DNA of 41,324 nucleotides from Cupriavidus basilensis (GTDB taxonomy: Bacteria > Pseudomonadota > Gammaproteobacteria > Burkholderiales > Burkholderiaceae), in the NCBI RefSeq assembly GCF_029335485.1, contig NZ_JARJLM010000089.1, forward strand, positions 1 through 41,324, given 5' to 3'. Under the pieces are notes generated by a model. That model made no database searches. It was not told where the DNA came from and saw nothing but the letters and a program-made list of their open reading frames with translations. This document shows positions 28,231-36,248 of the stretch, in pieces (within the stretch, counting starts at the first letter, position 1; each line of letters begins with the position of its first letter). Both the position numbers and the translations under genes were made by a program.

Positions 28231-29316
28231 ATGATGCTTACATCCAGCAAATTGCCTGCATGGACGATCGTTGTGCCGTGTGTCGCCTTAGTCACGCTGG
28301 CTGCCGGCGCATTGCTGTCCGGCCAAGGCTGGCTGATCGCGCTGATGGGCATCGCACTAGCCGGCTCGGTCTTTGCGAGCGTTCATCACGCCGAAGTCGT
28401 TGCCCACAAGGTCGGCGAGCCGTTCGGTACGTTGGTGTTGGCCCTTGCCATCACGGTCATCGAAGTGGCGCTGATCGTCTCGGTCATGCTCTCTTCCGGC
28501 CCGGAAAATGCGGGCCTTGCGCGCGACACCGTGTTTGCGGCGGTGATGATCATCTGCAACGGCATCGTCGGGCTGTGCCTGTTCGTAGGCGGCCTGCATC
28601 ATCGCGAACAGGCCTTCCAGGCGCCGGGCGCCAACGCGGCGATGGCCGTGCTGGCCGCGCTGCTGGTGCTGACAATGGTGTTGCCGAGCTACACGAGCTC
28701 CATGCCAGGGCCGATGCTGACGCCCGCACAACTGGGCTTTTCAGGCGTGATGTCGCTGGTGCTGTACGGATGCTTCGTCTTCGTGCAGACCGTACGCCAC
28801 CGCGACTACTTCCTGGTGGAAGGAAGCTCGGATGAAAACGAGCACCTCCCCCCGCCGCCTGCGCGCGTGGCGCTGGCAAGTGGCATGCTGCTGATTGTCT
28901 GTCTGGTGGTGGTTGTGGGGCTCGCCAAGTTGCTGTCACCGTCGGTGGAGAACGCCATACTTTCCGCAGGCGCTCCGGCGGCCGTGGTTGGTATCGTGAT
29001 TGCCGCGCTCGTGCTGCTGCCCGAATGCCTGGCGGCATTGCGCGCGGCGCGCGGCGATCGCATCCAGACGAGCCTGAACCTGGCACTGGGCTCAGCGCTA
29101 GCCAGTATCGGCCTGACGATTCCGACGGTCGCCGCGGTCTTCATCTGGACCGGCCAGCCGCTTGTGCTGGGGCTCGGTGGCAAGGATATGGTATTGCTAT
29201 TTCTGACGCTGATCGTGCTGACGCTGACCCTCGGCATGGGCCGTTCTACCATCCTGCAAGGCGTGGTACACCTCGTGATCTTCGCCGCCTACTTGTTCAT
29301 GTCAATAGTTCCATGA
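28231..29316 (+). CDS. chaA: ChaA-type Ca2+(Na+,K+)/H+ antiporter
   Basis: A 361-residue inner-membrane antiporter of the CaCA superfamily, close in length to E. coli ChaA (366). About 11 spans are seen. The two alpha-repeat-like acidic segments are ALAITVIEVALIVSVML and ALVLLPECLAALRAARGD, the latter leading into LNLALGSALASIGLTIP. A hydrophilic loop with EGSSDENEHLPPPP separates the halves. The ATG at 28231 follows AAGGAG (28216-28221); the next codon is also ATG. It exports cations in exchange for protons, giving salt and pH tolerance. It shares a 248-base divergent control region with the EF-hand gene. Confidence 0.87.
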   Translation: MMLTSSKLPAWTIVVPCVALVTLAAGALLSGQGWLIALMGIALAGSVFASVHHAEVVAHKVGEPFGTLVLALAITVIEVALIVSVMLSSGPENAGLARDTVFAAVMIICNGIVGLCLFVGGLHHREQAFQAPGANAAMAVLAALLVLTMVLPSYTSSMPGPMLTPAQLGFSGVMSLVLYGCFVFVQTVRHRDYFLVEGSSDENEHLPPPPARVALASGMLLIVCLVVVVGLAKLLSPSVENAILSAGAPAAVVGIVIAALVLLPECLAALRAARGDRIQTSLNLALGSALASIGLTIPTVAAVFIWTGQPLVLGLGGKDMVLLFLTLIVLTLTLGMGRSTILQGVVHLVIFAAYLFMSIVP

Positions 29317-29463
29317 GGGCAATCTCGGCGCACTTCAATCTGCGCTATCGGACACGCCTGGCGGCGAAAAAGGCTGAAGGAAAGACTGATTTATTCAGAA
29401 CGAAAGTCATCGTTGGGTGGCTTTTAAGCGTTGCCATGTGTATGCCCAAGAGATGAGTCGGAG

Positions 29464-29625
29464 ATGACGCGGCAGATCGGTTTTGCGGAAGCGGAAAGCC
29501 ATGGCAAGAAGCGCGTGAATCGTCGCCAGCGCTTCCTGGCGGAGATGGAAAGCGTGGTGCCATGGGAGCGTCTGATAGCGGCGGTCGAGCCGTACTACCG
29601 GTGTGGTCGCGCCGCAGGCTGGTAG
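29464..29625 (+). mobile_element. IS5-family transposase N-terminal fragment
   Basis: A 53-codon stub that begins MTRQIGFAEAESHGKKRVNR and continues RQRFLAEMESVVPWERLIAA, then VEPYY. This is the N-terminus typical of IS5-group transposases, which run to about 320 residues. The frame stops where the family continues into its PHYP...GRGR stretch, and the DDE domain is missing. I did not find clear terminal inverted repeats. It is a dead remnant between the antiporter and a small unknown gene. Confidence 0.65.
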
Positions 29626-29710
29626 GCTAGATCCCCGTCATCCTAGATACCCTTGTCGCCATCGGACGTGGCCGAGTTCAACTTCGGCGGCGAGAAACTG
29701 CACCTATCGC

Positions 29711-29971
29711 TCATTCCAGCTTGTCGAATGCGCCGGCTCCCAGATCTTTGCTGAAGTGCTCCACCCAATCTGTCTCGTAACCGATAGGGTATTCCCGCGT
29801 AACTCGAGTTGATCGTCTGGTTACGGCGACATAGCCCTGCAGACCAAAGTTCTCATCGCCCTTTGGGTCCGTCGTATCGGTTTCGGCAAGCTCGAAATCA
29901 TGTTCTGCCAGACCGTTATGCTGCAGGACAGCAAGAAATGCCCGTTGTTCGTCGGGCTCAATCAGTTTCAT
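29711..29971 (-). CDS. small hypothetical protein, 86 aa
   Basis: A short acidic cytoplasmic protein beginning MKLIEPDEQRAFLAVLQHNG, with no signal peptide, membrane span or cysteine pair. The ATG at 29971 has a clear AAGGAG ribosome site, and codon use looks like that of its neighbours, which supports a real gene. I do not recognise the family. The 404 bases upstream (29972-30375) carry no other gene I can support. A 10-bp palindrome CCCTTAAGGG lies at 30216-30225. Confidence 0.65.
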   Translation of the reverse strand: MKLIEPDEQRAFLAVLQHNGLAEHDFELAETDTTDPKGDENFGLQGYVAVTRRSTRVTREYPIGYETDWVEHFSKDLGAGAFDKLE

Positions 29972-30375
29972 TGTTGGCTCCTTGTGCGCCCAACACGGAC
30001 GTGGTGGCTTCGGGGACAAGCCTCAGGTTGGTCGGCACCGCTCCATCGCCCAGAGGGGGCGCGCTCGGGCGCGTTCTCGTGGCCTCAGATGGGTACGCAG
30101 TGCCTGCAAGCATCATGGTTGCGGACTGTGGGGTTACAAAGTGACCACGCCTTCATCGTAGACCTATTTGTTGGCCTCTGGCAGCAAGTGATCTCTCATC
30201 ATCACAGTAGCGCTACCCTTAAGGGAGACAAATACCGGAGCGGCGAAATGGACGGCATTGATTCAGAAAGCACCTTCTGAGGCCTTCCCTTGACCCAGGA
30301 GCACAAGCGTTGAATCCCAGGTGGCGCGCGAATCGTGCCGAGACTTATTCAGACGTTTCCGGCTGCGAGGGCGTG

Positions 30376-30609
30376 TTATTCGACACCCAGAATGACATCG
30401 ATTGCGGCTCTGCCAGCCAATTCTGCGATCAGATGTGCCCACCGACGAGAAAACGGCCCGCCGTGTAATTTGATGCGCTCCCCGATCGCTGCAACACCGG
30501 GGGGTCGAAGCGGACCACTGATACTAAACCATGCATCGAACATGTCCTCGGATGTACTCACCAGATCCACGTGAATCGCGAACCCACGATATTTGGTAAT
30601 GCGCTCCAT
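30376..30609 (-). CDS. small hypothetical protein, 77 aa
   Basis: Begins MERITKYRGFAIHVDLVSTS and continues into DMFDAWFSISGPLRPPG. The aromatic-rich YRGF.I.V pattern resembles small single-domain proteins common in Burkholderiales stress islands; I cannot name the family. The ATG at 30609 follows AGGAG. There is no export signal. It is on the same strand as the 86-residue gene but 404 bases away, so probably transcribed separately. Confidence 0.65.
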   Translation of the reverse strand: MERITKYRGFAIHVDLVSTSEDMFDAWFSISGPLRPPGVAAIGERIKLHGGPFSRRWAHLIAELAGRAAIDVILGVE

Positions 30610-31044
30610 GACTATCTCCTGGTGCTTGGAAGGATCCCGGCAGCACGCTGCGGCACCGGACGAATTGGGTGTGGTCGGAACTGGCAAGGTCAAGCGCATT
30701 GAAGCGCTGTCTGGCGGTCGACGATTTCGCCTGATCGGGGTGGGAGGATGGGACCTTCTGCAAATTGTCGCACCGGACGCGGAACCTCGGGGCAAGGTAG
30801 TGTCTTCCTATGTACGACAAGGTTGGAGTGTGCCATTAGGTTTGCACCATCATCATGAATTTCGCTGAAAACTATCCGGTCGGTAGTGGTACGTGCGCCG
30901 AACAGGCTCGCTATGGGAGCGAGCCGAGCAGCAGAAATGGGCGGAATACAGCGGCGGCGCAGACCCAGCCCCTTTCCGTGCTTCCGGTGGTGGTGCGGTA
31001 TTGCGCGTACACTCAAAGGTGTAGCCCATCATCGGAGGTACATC
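30610..31044. other. 435-base intergenic region with a hairpin
   Basis: It lies between two divergent small genes and must hold both promoters. A perfect inverted repeat GGCTCGCT-ATGGG-AGCGAGCC is at 30905-30925. It has no T-run after it, so it is not a classic terminator. No convincing gene was found on either strand. Confidence 0.6.
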
Positions 31045-31362
31045 ATGATCCATCAGAACGAAGAGCCTACCTTCCGTGGACTGCCATTGACCGCCGGACA
31101 AGACTCGGAAGTCCGGCACTATATAAAGAAGAAGACGCAGTTGGGTGAGTCATGGGATACATCGGAGCTGGCGGCGATGCTCGAAGACATGCTGCTGCCA
31201 CCCAGCACGGAGGACGAAAACCAGGGCGACTCCGCCGTGGATACGCTGGCCGCCGCAGAGCGCGCCGCCGCGTTCGTCGATCAGTCCATGGAGCCGATCG
31301 AGGCCTATGAGGAATGGAAGGCCGCCATGGAAACCGAGAGCATGAAGGGAAGCAAATGTTGA
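31045..31362 (+). CDS. small acidic hypothetical protein, 105 aa
   Basis: Begins MIHQNEEPTFRGLPLTAGQD and is strongly acidic with many Glu, Asp and Ala residues. The SELAAMLEDMLLPPSTEDE segment and the Ala-rich AAERAAAFVDQSMEP helix suggest a mostly helical soluble protein. The ATG has GGAGG six bases upstream. It is not recognised. It converges with the transglutaminase-like gene 46 bases downstream. Confidence 0.65.
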   Translation: MIHQNEEPTFRGLPLTAGQDSEVRHYIKKKTQLGESWDTSELAAMLEDMLLPPSTEDENQGDSAVDTLAAAERAAAFVDQSMEPIEAYEEWKAAMETESMKGSKC

Positions 31363-31408
31363 CGCGCTACCGACCACGGAGCCGGTAGCAGCGACCAACG
31401 AGCGCCGG

Positions 31409-32269
31409 CTACCAGGTGGAGATGGCCTTTGCAGTGAACACCGGCATTTCAATCCCGGCCGCTGTGTCGGTCACGGCATGGATTTCGACAAAGGGCCGCT
31501 CCGATTCCACCGAGCCGAATATCGCCGCGAATGGTATGTCCGCGGCATCCCGGCCGGTGCCGATACGAAGCAAGCCCGTCGGGATCGATACGCCGGAGGG
31601 ATCGAGCAGGTACCACCGGTGGGACAAGTACACTTCCACTACCGCATGAAAATCCGGCGCGCCCATTGTCGGATCCGCCCCATAGTCCAGGCTGCTGGAC
31701 ATGCGCGCCGGAATGCTCAGGGCGCGGCAGATCCCAATCATCAGGTGGGCGAAGTCGCGGCAGACACCGGTGCGTTCCACGATGGTATCGACCGCCGACG
31801 TGCGCTCGTTGGTGGAGCGCGAGAGAAAACGCATGTGATTGCGTACCCACTCCCGAATTGCGTAGACGCGGCCATAGCCGCGCTGCATGCCCCCGAATTC
31901 ACGCATTGCAAATTCCATCAGGCGGTCAGATTCACAATATCGGCTAGGCGCCAGGTAGTGCCAGACATCGAACGGTAGCTCGGCGACAGGCACTTCTGAC
32001 AACTGATCGCTGTCGTCCAGGCGATGATCGATATCGACGACTGCCTCATAACGGATGGCAAAACGGCCCTTGGGTGCGCGCATTCTAAGCAGGCGGTTGT
32101 GCAGCACCGGATCCGTGTAGTTGGTGGTCTGAATTGACGGGGGGAACGTCAGTCGCTCGGCAACGACGAACTGCCGCGAAGTCCTGGCAGCTTCAATGTT
32201 CAGCATGAAGTCCGCCATGGGATCCATGACCTCGTAGGAGAGGTTCACCGAGTATTGGAGACGGTTCAT
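31409..32269 (-). CDS. transglutaminase-like cysteine protease
   Basis: A 286-residue protein with a bacterial transglutaminase-like N-terminal domain (about 1-110) and a papain-fold core with Cys170 in RTGVCRDFAHL, His208 in APDFHAVVEV and Asp223 in WYLLDPSG. The full triad is present. There is no signal peptide, so it is probably cytoplasmic. Family members are mostly proteases or amidases; the substrate is unknown. The ATG at 32269 has only a weak AAGG site. Frame-open sequence further upstream lacks family resemblance and is excluded. Confidence 0.88.
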   Translation of the reverse strand: MNRLQYSVNLSYEVMDPMADFMLNIEAARTSRQFVVAERLTFPPSIQTTNYTDPVLHNRLLRMRAPKGRFAIRYEAVVDIDHRLDDSDQLSEVPVAELPFDVWHYLAPSRYCESDRLMEFAMREFGGMQRGYGRVYAIREWVRNHMRFLSRSTNERTSAVDTIVERTGVCRDFAHLMIGICRALSIPARMSSSLDYGADPTMGAPDFHAVVEVYLSHRWYLLDPSGVSIPTGLLRIGTGRDAADIPFAAIFGSVESERPFVEIHAVTDTAAGIEMPVFTAKAISTW

Positions 32270-32980
32270 TTCAAGCCTTGCGTTGATGACGATCCGAAGA
32301 AAAGCAAAGAGATCCGGACAGCGAAGATTGCTGTGGCATGCCATTTCAGTGTAGTGCCAGCGGTGGACGACCGGTTTGCGTTTGCGAGCGCCGCGGGTGC
32401 GTGGCGCAACGCCTGCCGGGGCATCTTGTAAGGGCGTTGGCCTGGGATGCAACGGACACCTATACTGATAGTTGCGGCGTCCCTGAAGCGGCGTGCTTCT
32501 GGTTTGCCCACCACTCGTTTCCGGGCCTTCCCCCTCGACAACGTCTTAGGACTGGTGACTCCTGAAGTCACTCACGGGGATTCCTGGAAACTTCATGCAA
32601 GATGCCACGCGGCGACCTCCGGTCGTCCACTACCCCGGTAACCAAGGAAATCGGTCGTTCGCCAGGATCGATGCAATCGATGTCCGGCGATTGGAACCCT
32701 TTGCGGCCGACATGCCGACCGCCAGGCCGGCCAGTTGCCGAAGAGAAGCATCCAGAGAACTGGATTCATACGCCTGGCGGCAACCCAATGGCATCAGGCA
32801 GCCACACTACTGATTGACTGGGATCGCGCTGTCAACGAAGGCTGGCCCAACCTGCGGTCGCCATCCTGCCACGCGGTCAAGGGGCAATGGAGCTTGGGCC
32901 GGAATCGTTACGCAAGCATCCGCCGGTTCGCCGGAAGTCGAAATTGAGATTGAGATTGAGATTGAGTGAGGTAACACACC
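32270..32980. other. 711-base intergenic region, with hairpins and repeats
   Basis: No protein gene is convincing here. It separates divergently transcribed genes. It contains a hairpin GTGACT-CCTGA-AGTCAC at 32555-32571. The inner bases TGAAGT (32563-32568) can instead pair with ACTTCA at 32590-32595, so two structures exclude each other. The four ATTGAG repeats at 32943-32966 lie at its right end. Confidence 0.55.
32943..32966. repeat. four tandem ATTGAG hexamers upstream of a start codon
   Basis: Four perfect copies of ATTGAG end one base before the GAGG ribosome site (32968-32971) of the gene starting at 32981. Hexamer number could change by slippage and alter spacing to the promoter. 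It would not shift the reading frame, because the repeat is outside the coding region. Confidence 0.85.
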
Positions 32981-33475
32981 ATGCGTACGCTGCTGTATTT
33001 CAGGCTGAATGACGTCGCCACGGCGGGACTGGCGCAAGCGCGATTAGGCGAGCTGGCCGGGACATCGGCACTCGTCGCGGGACCGTGGTTTATCCAGCGC
33101 GACAATCAACCAGTTGACGGATTGCCGAGGATTGACATCGGCCAGACCACGTATCGCGAAGGAGCGGCGATCACCGGACTTTTTGTCGGAGCGATCATCG
33201 CCGCGCTGGTAATTTTCAGATACGGAGTCTCCGCCGGTACGGGCGCCACTGCCATTGCGTATGTTGGCGCCATCGCGCTTGGCGCGATGATCGGCTGGTG
33301 GATCGGCGGATTGGTCGGTGTCAAGATCGGCCGCCTCGGGCTGGGGCGGCAGAAAGCGCAAATGGCACCGGGCCAGTTGCTGATGATTGCCAGTTTTGAC
33401 TCGAAATCCAAGGAATCCATGAAGCGGATGATGCGCGAATTCACTGAAGCCGCCCAAAATCCGTCCGCCGCATGA
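32981..33475 (+). CDS. small inner-membrane protein with two spans, 164 aa
   Basis: The N-terminal about 58 residues are soluble (MRTLLYFRLNDVATAGLAQA), followed by two membrane spans near 60-80 (ITGLFVGAIIAALVIF) and 88-112 (AIAYVGAIALGAMIGWWIGG). The second is rich in Gly, like a glycine zipper. A C-terminal soluble tail carries MAPGQLLMIASFDSKSKESM. The layout resembles DUF1269-type stress membrane proteins, but I cannot confirm the family. The start follows GAGG and four ATTGAG repeats. Confidence 0.75.
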   Translation: MRTLLYFRLNDVATAGLAQARLGELAGTSALVAGPWFIQRDNQPVDGLPRIDIGQTTYREGAAITGLFVGAIIAALVIFRYGVSAGTGATAIAYVGAIALGAMIGWWIGGLVGVKIGRLGLGRQKAQMAPGQLLMIASFDSKSKESMKRMMREFTEAAQNPSAA

Positions 33476-33654
33476 TGCAGTAGTTCACGCCCCCCACGCG
33501 CCTCGGCCTCGTTATGCCAACGTGACAACGCCATCGCAGTTGCACAGTTGGTCAGCAACGACTAACCCTTGCTGCGCCAGGCTTTCCAGCCACCGGCCAC
33601 CAGGTTCTGGACAAAAAGTACGATGGCCCCGAAAAGCACGCAATCGATGCGCGT

Positions 33655-34602
33655 TCAACGCTCCGCCAAGCTGAACAGTGTCTTGAGGCCCTCCCCACTG
33701 AGATTGCCGATCCACTGTTCGCCAGTACCAACCACCAGGTCGGCCAGCTCCCGCTTGGCGCGAAGCATGTCGTTGATACGTTCTTCAAACGTCGCGCGCG
33801 TGATGAAGCGGTGGACCTGAACGTTGCGCTGCTGGCCAATGCGATAGGCCCGGTCCGTGGCCTGCGCTTCGACGGCAGGATTCCACCAGAGGTCGTAGTG
33901 GATGACATTGGAGGCCGCGGCCAGGTTCAGCCCGGTTCCGCCGGCCTTGAGCGACAGGATGAACACCCGTTCGGTCCGGTTGCTCTGGAACCGCTCGACC
34001 ATCGCATCCCGCCTGGCTCGCGGGACACCGCCGTGGAGAAATAGCGGATCTCGGCCATATCGCTGTTGTACCTAACGGCATAGCAAGTCGCCCATCTCGC
34101 GGAACTGGGTGAATACCAGCACCTTTTCATGGCTGGCATGGATATCTTCAAGGAGTTCAAGGAATCGCTCGGCCTTGCCGGACGCCGCTGCATCGACTTG
34201 CCCCCCTTTCAGGTATAGCGCGGGATGATTGCAGATCTGCTTCAATGCCAGCATCATTTGCAGCACCAGGCCCTGGCGCCTGAACGTGTCGGATTCCCCT
34301 GCGATGGTTCGCAACCCTTCCTGCACCACCGATTCATACAGAGCCGTCTGCACCTTGGTCAGCGTGCAGAACTGATCCTGCTCGCTCTTGTCTGGCAAGT
34401 CGCTGATGATGGCCTTGTCGGATTTCAGGCGCCGCAACAGGAAGGGAGCCGTCACTCGCTTGAAGCGTTGCACGACATGCTGATCGCGCTGGATTTGAAT
34501 AGGCGTCGCGTACTCCCGCACGAACTGACTCAGGCTTCCCAGATAACCCCGGTTGGCGAAATCCAGGATGCTCCAGTACTCGGACAGGCGGTTCTGTTCC
34601 AT
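33655..34602 (-). pseudogene. SNF2-type helicase, C-terminal part only, with internal TAG
   Basis: The remnant begins in the ENRLSEYWSILDF region that follows the GTP motif in SNF2 helicases. The first RecA lobe with the Walker motifs is therefore missing. Present are FLLRRLKSDKAI, motif IV (KVLVFTQFREMGD), motif V (SLKAGGTGLNLAAAS) and motif VI (QATDRAYRIGQ). An in-frame TAG at 34072-34074 splits it between GDLLCR and VQQRYGRDPLFLHGG; both sides remain in one frame, so a single nonsense change is enough to explain it. The N-terminal cut coincides with the end of the IS607-type element. Confidence 0.85.
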
Positions 34603-34611
34603 ATAATCTAC

Positions 34612-35230
34612 TCAAAGTTGAGCATTGGATTTATCCGCACTTCGTTGACGCGGCTTGCGCCGCCCAACTGAAGCCCCTTGACGCTCAGTTGCGCCGGAGG
34701 AGCGCGCGAGCAGAATCCGCTTCACTTGGAGGTGAGGCATATACCGGGTAATTTCCCGGTCGTGAATCCTGTCCCGTACGTTCCGCGCTGCATTGGTATC
34801 CGCCTGAAGAACGTCCCCGTTGGCACGGTAAAACTTGTCGCCCTCGCGCTTGCCTTGCAGCAAGCCCGTGAACGAGTCCATTTGCGACGTGTAGGCGGCG
34901 TTGACGACGACGTGCGTCGCCCCACGCTGCGTGCAAACTTCATCGAGCGCTTGAGCCAGTACCCCCTTGGCCCATGCGCTCATGCGGCGATTGTAGTTCC
35001 GCCACTGACTCCGCCCCTTGATGGGGGACGTCAGATCTTCCGAACCGACCGCTGCCGCCTTGTCCACGATGGTATGGGCGGACTGGTAGGCAATCGTGCG
35101 CAACCGCTGCTTCGTGCGGTCCCTGCGCGCCTGCAGTTTCACGCGTCCGAGGTTGCACTTCCTGATGCGCTCGGCCTTGGCGATGCGACCAGCTTTGCGA
35201 TGGGCTTTTTCGAGGGCATGCAGCCGGTTC
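34612..35230 (-). pseudogene. tnpB: TnpB C-terminal half
   Basis: An open frame from the deletion join to TGA, without its own proven start (a GTG at about 35142 is possible). It reads NRLHALEKAHRKAGRIAKAE, then SQWRNYNRRMSAWAKG, and the third RuvC motif in ADTNAARNV. The C..C zinc ribbon that usual TnpB proteins carry between these points is absent. It is replaced by YTSQMDSFTGLLQGKREGDK, a form I associate with some IS607 TnpBs. TnpB is an RNA-guided nuclease whose guide RNA comes from the 3' end of the gene. With the N-terminal half and first RuvC Asp lost, this copy cannot cut. Confidence 0.7.
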
Positions 35231-35231
35231 C

Positions 35232-35330
35232 GTGCTTTGCCAGGATGCCTTCGCGCTCCCAGCGGCGCACCGTACTGGGAGCCCGTCCGATGCGCTTTGC
35301 GAATTCGTTGATCCGATAAACCTTGCTCAT
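35232..35330 (-). pseudogene. tnpA: IS607 TnpA N-terminal fragment (MerR-like HTH)
   Basis: Starts at the ATG at 35330. MSKVYRINEFAKRIGRAPST followed by VRRWEREGIL is the winged-helix DNA-binding start of IS607 serine recombinases. About 33 residues remain; the catalytic Ser domain is deleted, and the frame runs into TnpB sequence out of phase. Such fragments can still bind DNA if folded, but this is speculative. Confidence 0.75.
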
Positions 35331-35377
35331 GGCGAGCAATGATAGATACTTCTGAGCAAGAATGGAGTATCAGTTGC

Positions 35378-35773
35378 TCTCTCCGCGTCGTTCAGCATCT
35401 CGAGGAGCTTGAGATTGTGGCCCCACGGCAATTGTGCAACAAGCTGTTGCACAATTGCCTCGTCCGGCCAGGCCTCGGCGAACGCCCGCATGTACATCAG
35501 ATTGCGCGGCGAGAAGCCCGCCATGTCCGGAAAGGCCTGACGGAGGTCGTTGGCTAGCCGCTCGACCACCTTCTTCCCCCACCCCGCCGCCTGCTGCCGT
35601 TGCAGGATCGAGCGCCCGATGCGCCAGTACAGCAACAGCAGTTCCCGATTGACCGCCAGCGAGGTCCGCAGCCGGGCCTGCAGAACTTCGTCCTTCAACT
35701 AGCCGAGCCAGGCCGCATAGTCGTTTGGAAGCGAATCGGCCGCTGCACGGCGTGGGGGAGATCGGGTAGCCAT
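35378..35773 (-). pseudogene. DUF1016/YhcG N-terminal part with internal TAG
   Basis: From the ATG at 35773 the frame reads up to DYAAWLG, meets TAG at 35699-35701, then continues in the same frame with LKDEVLQARLRTSLAVNREL and LLLYWRIGRSIL. It goes on to FSPRNLMYMRAFAEAWPD and LLEMLNDAER. This is the winged-helix N-terminal domain of YhcG-type putative PDDEXK nucleases. The match ends at the IS607-type element, so the nuclease domain is lost. A protein could restart after the TAG but would be only the DNA-binding part. Confidence 0.8.
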
Positions 35774-35807
35774 CCGCACATTATTTCATAGCAGCCGGGA
35801 CCCCATC

Positions 35808-35945
35808 GACGCGGCCCGGAAATGTTCCACCGTCTGCCTGGCGTGGATCGCGCGCCGAAGCCAGTCACGGCGCCGTCCCGGCCCTGCCCCTGCGCGTTGC
35901 GGTAGCGCACGCCCCAGGAGATGGGGGCGGCGGCGGCTCAGCAAA
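35808..35945 (-). pseudogene. H-NS family C-terminal domain remnant (copy B)
   Basis: On the minus strand one frame gives WGVRYRNAQGQ and the shifted frame gives GRRRDWLRRAIHARQTVEHF. This is the same order and same break as copy A at 9925-10110. DNA similarity between copies is visible over about 120 bases, for example CCACCGTCTGCC and TGCGCGTTGCG in plus-strand orientation. The WSGRG motif is destroyed. The following 303 bases (35946-36248) hold no gene I can support. Confidence 0.5.
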
Positions 35946-36248
35946 GCAGCGCCTGCCCTCAGCGAAGCACTCAATTTGCATCAGATAGTGCCTAGAGCGG
36001 CACATTCATCCAGAGAGAGGCGGAAGGCAGAAGCGCCTAGCCCGTCAACCGGTCATCAAAGGCGGGCAAATTCCTCTCCCTGGCACGCACGCTGTTCGAG
36101 GGCGCCCGATACCGGCCTCGAGGGACGGAGCAGTTTCTGAATTCTGAAGACTGGGAGTAGACCCGGGCTTCCCCAAATGGCGACAGGACAATCTGCAACG
36201 ACGACGAGTCCGGTACATGCGGCGCATCAATCTGGAACTGGTGCGGCG

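Larger units (their letters stand above)
34603..35378 (-). mobile_element. IS607-type element, internally deleted
   Basis: A roughly 776-base remnant bounded by an SNF2 helicase fragment on the left and a DUF1016 fragment on the right. It keeps the first about 33 codons of the serine recombinase TnpA and the last about 206 codons of TnpB, joined near 35231. The rest of both genes is gone. IS607 elements lack terminal inverted repeats, so the ends are placed where the flanking protein matches stop and are accurate only to some tens of bases. It cannot move by its own enzymes. Confidence 0.75.

Noticed and set aside
30905-30925. Hairpin as Rho-independent terminator
   Set aside because: There is no T-run on either side, and it lies upstream of both flanking genes, not downstream.
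36037-36248. Short minus-strand frames downstream of the BPL_N-type gene
   Set aside because: Arg-rich, no ribosome sites and no family resemblance; shadow frames of high-GC DNA.
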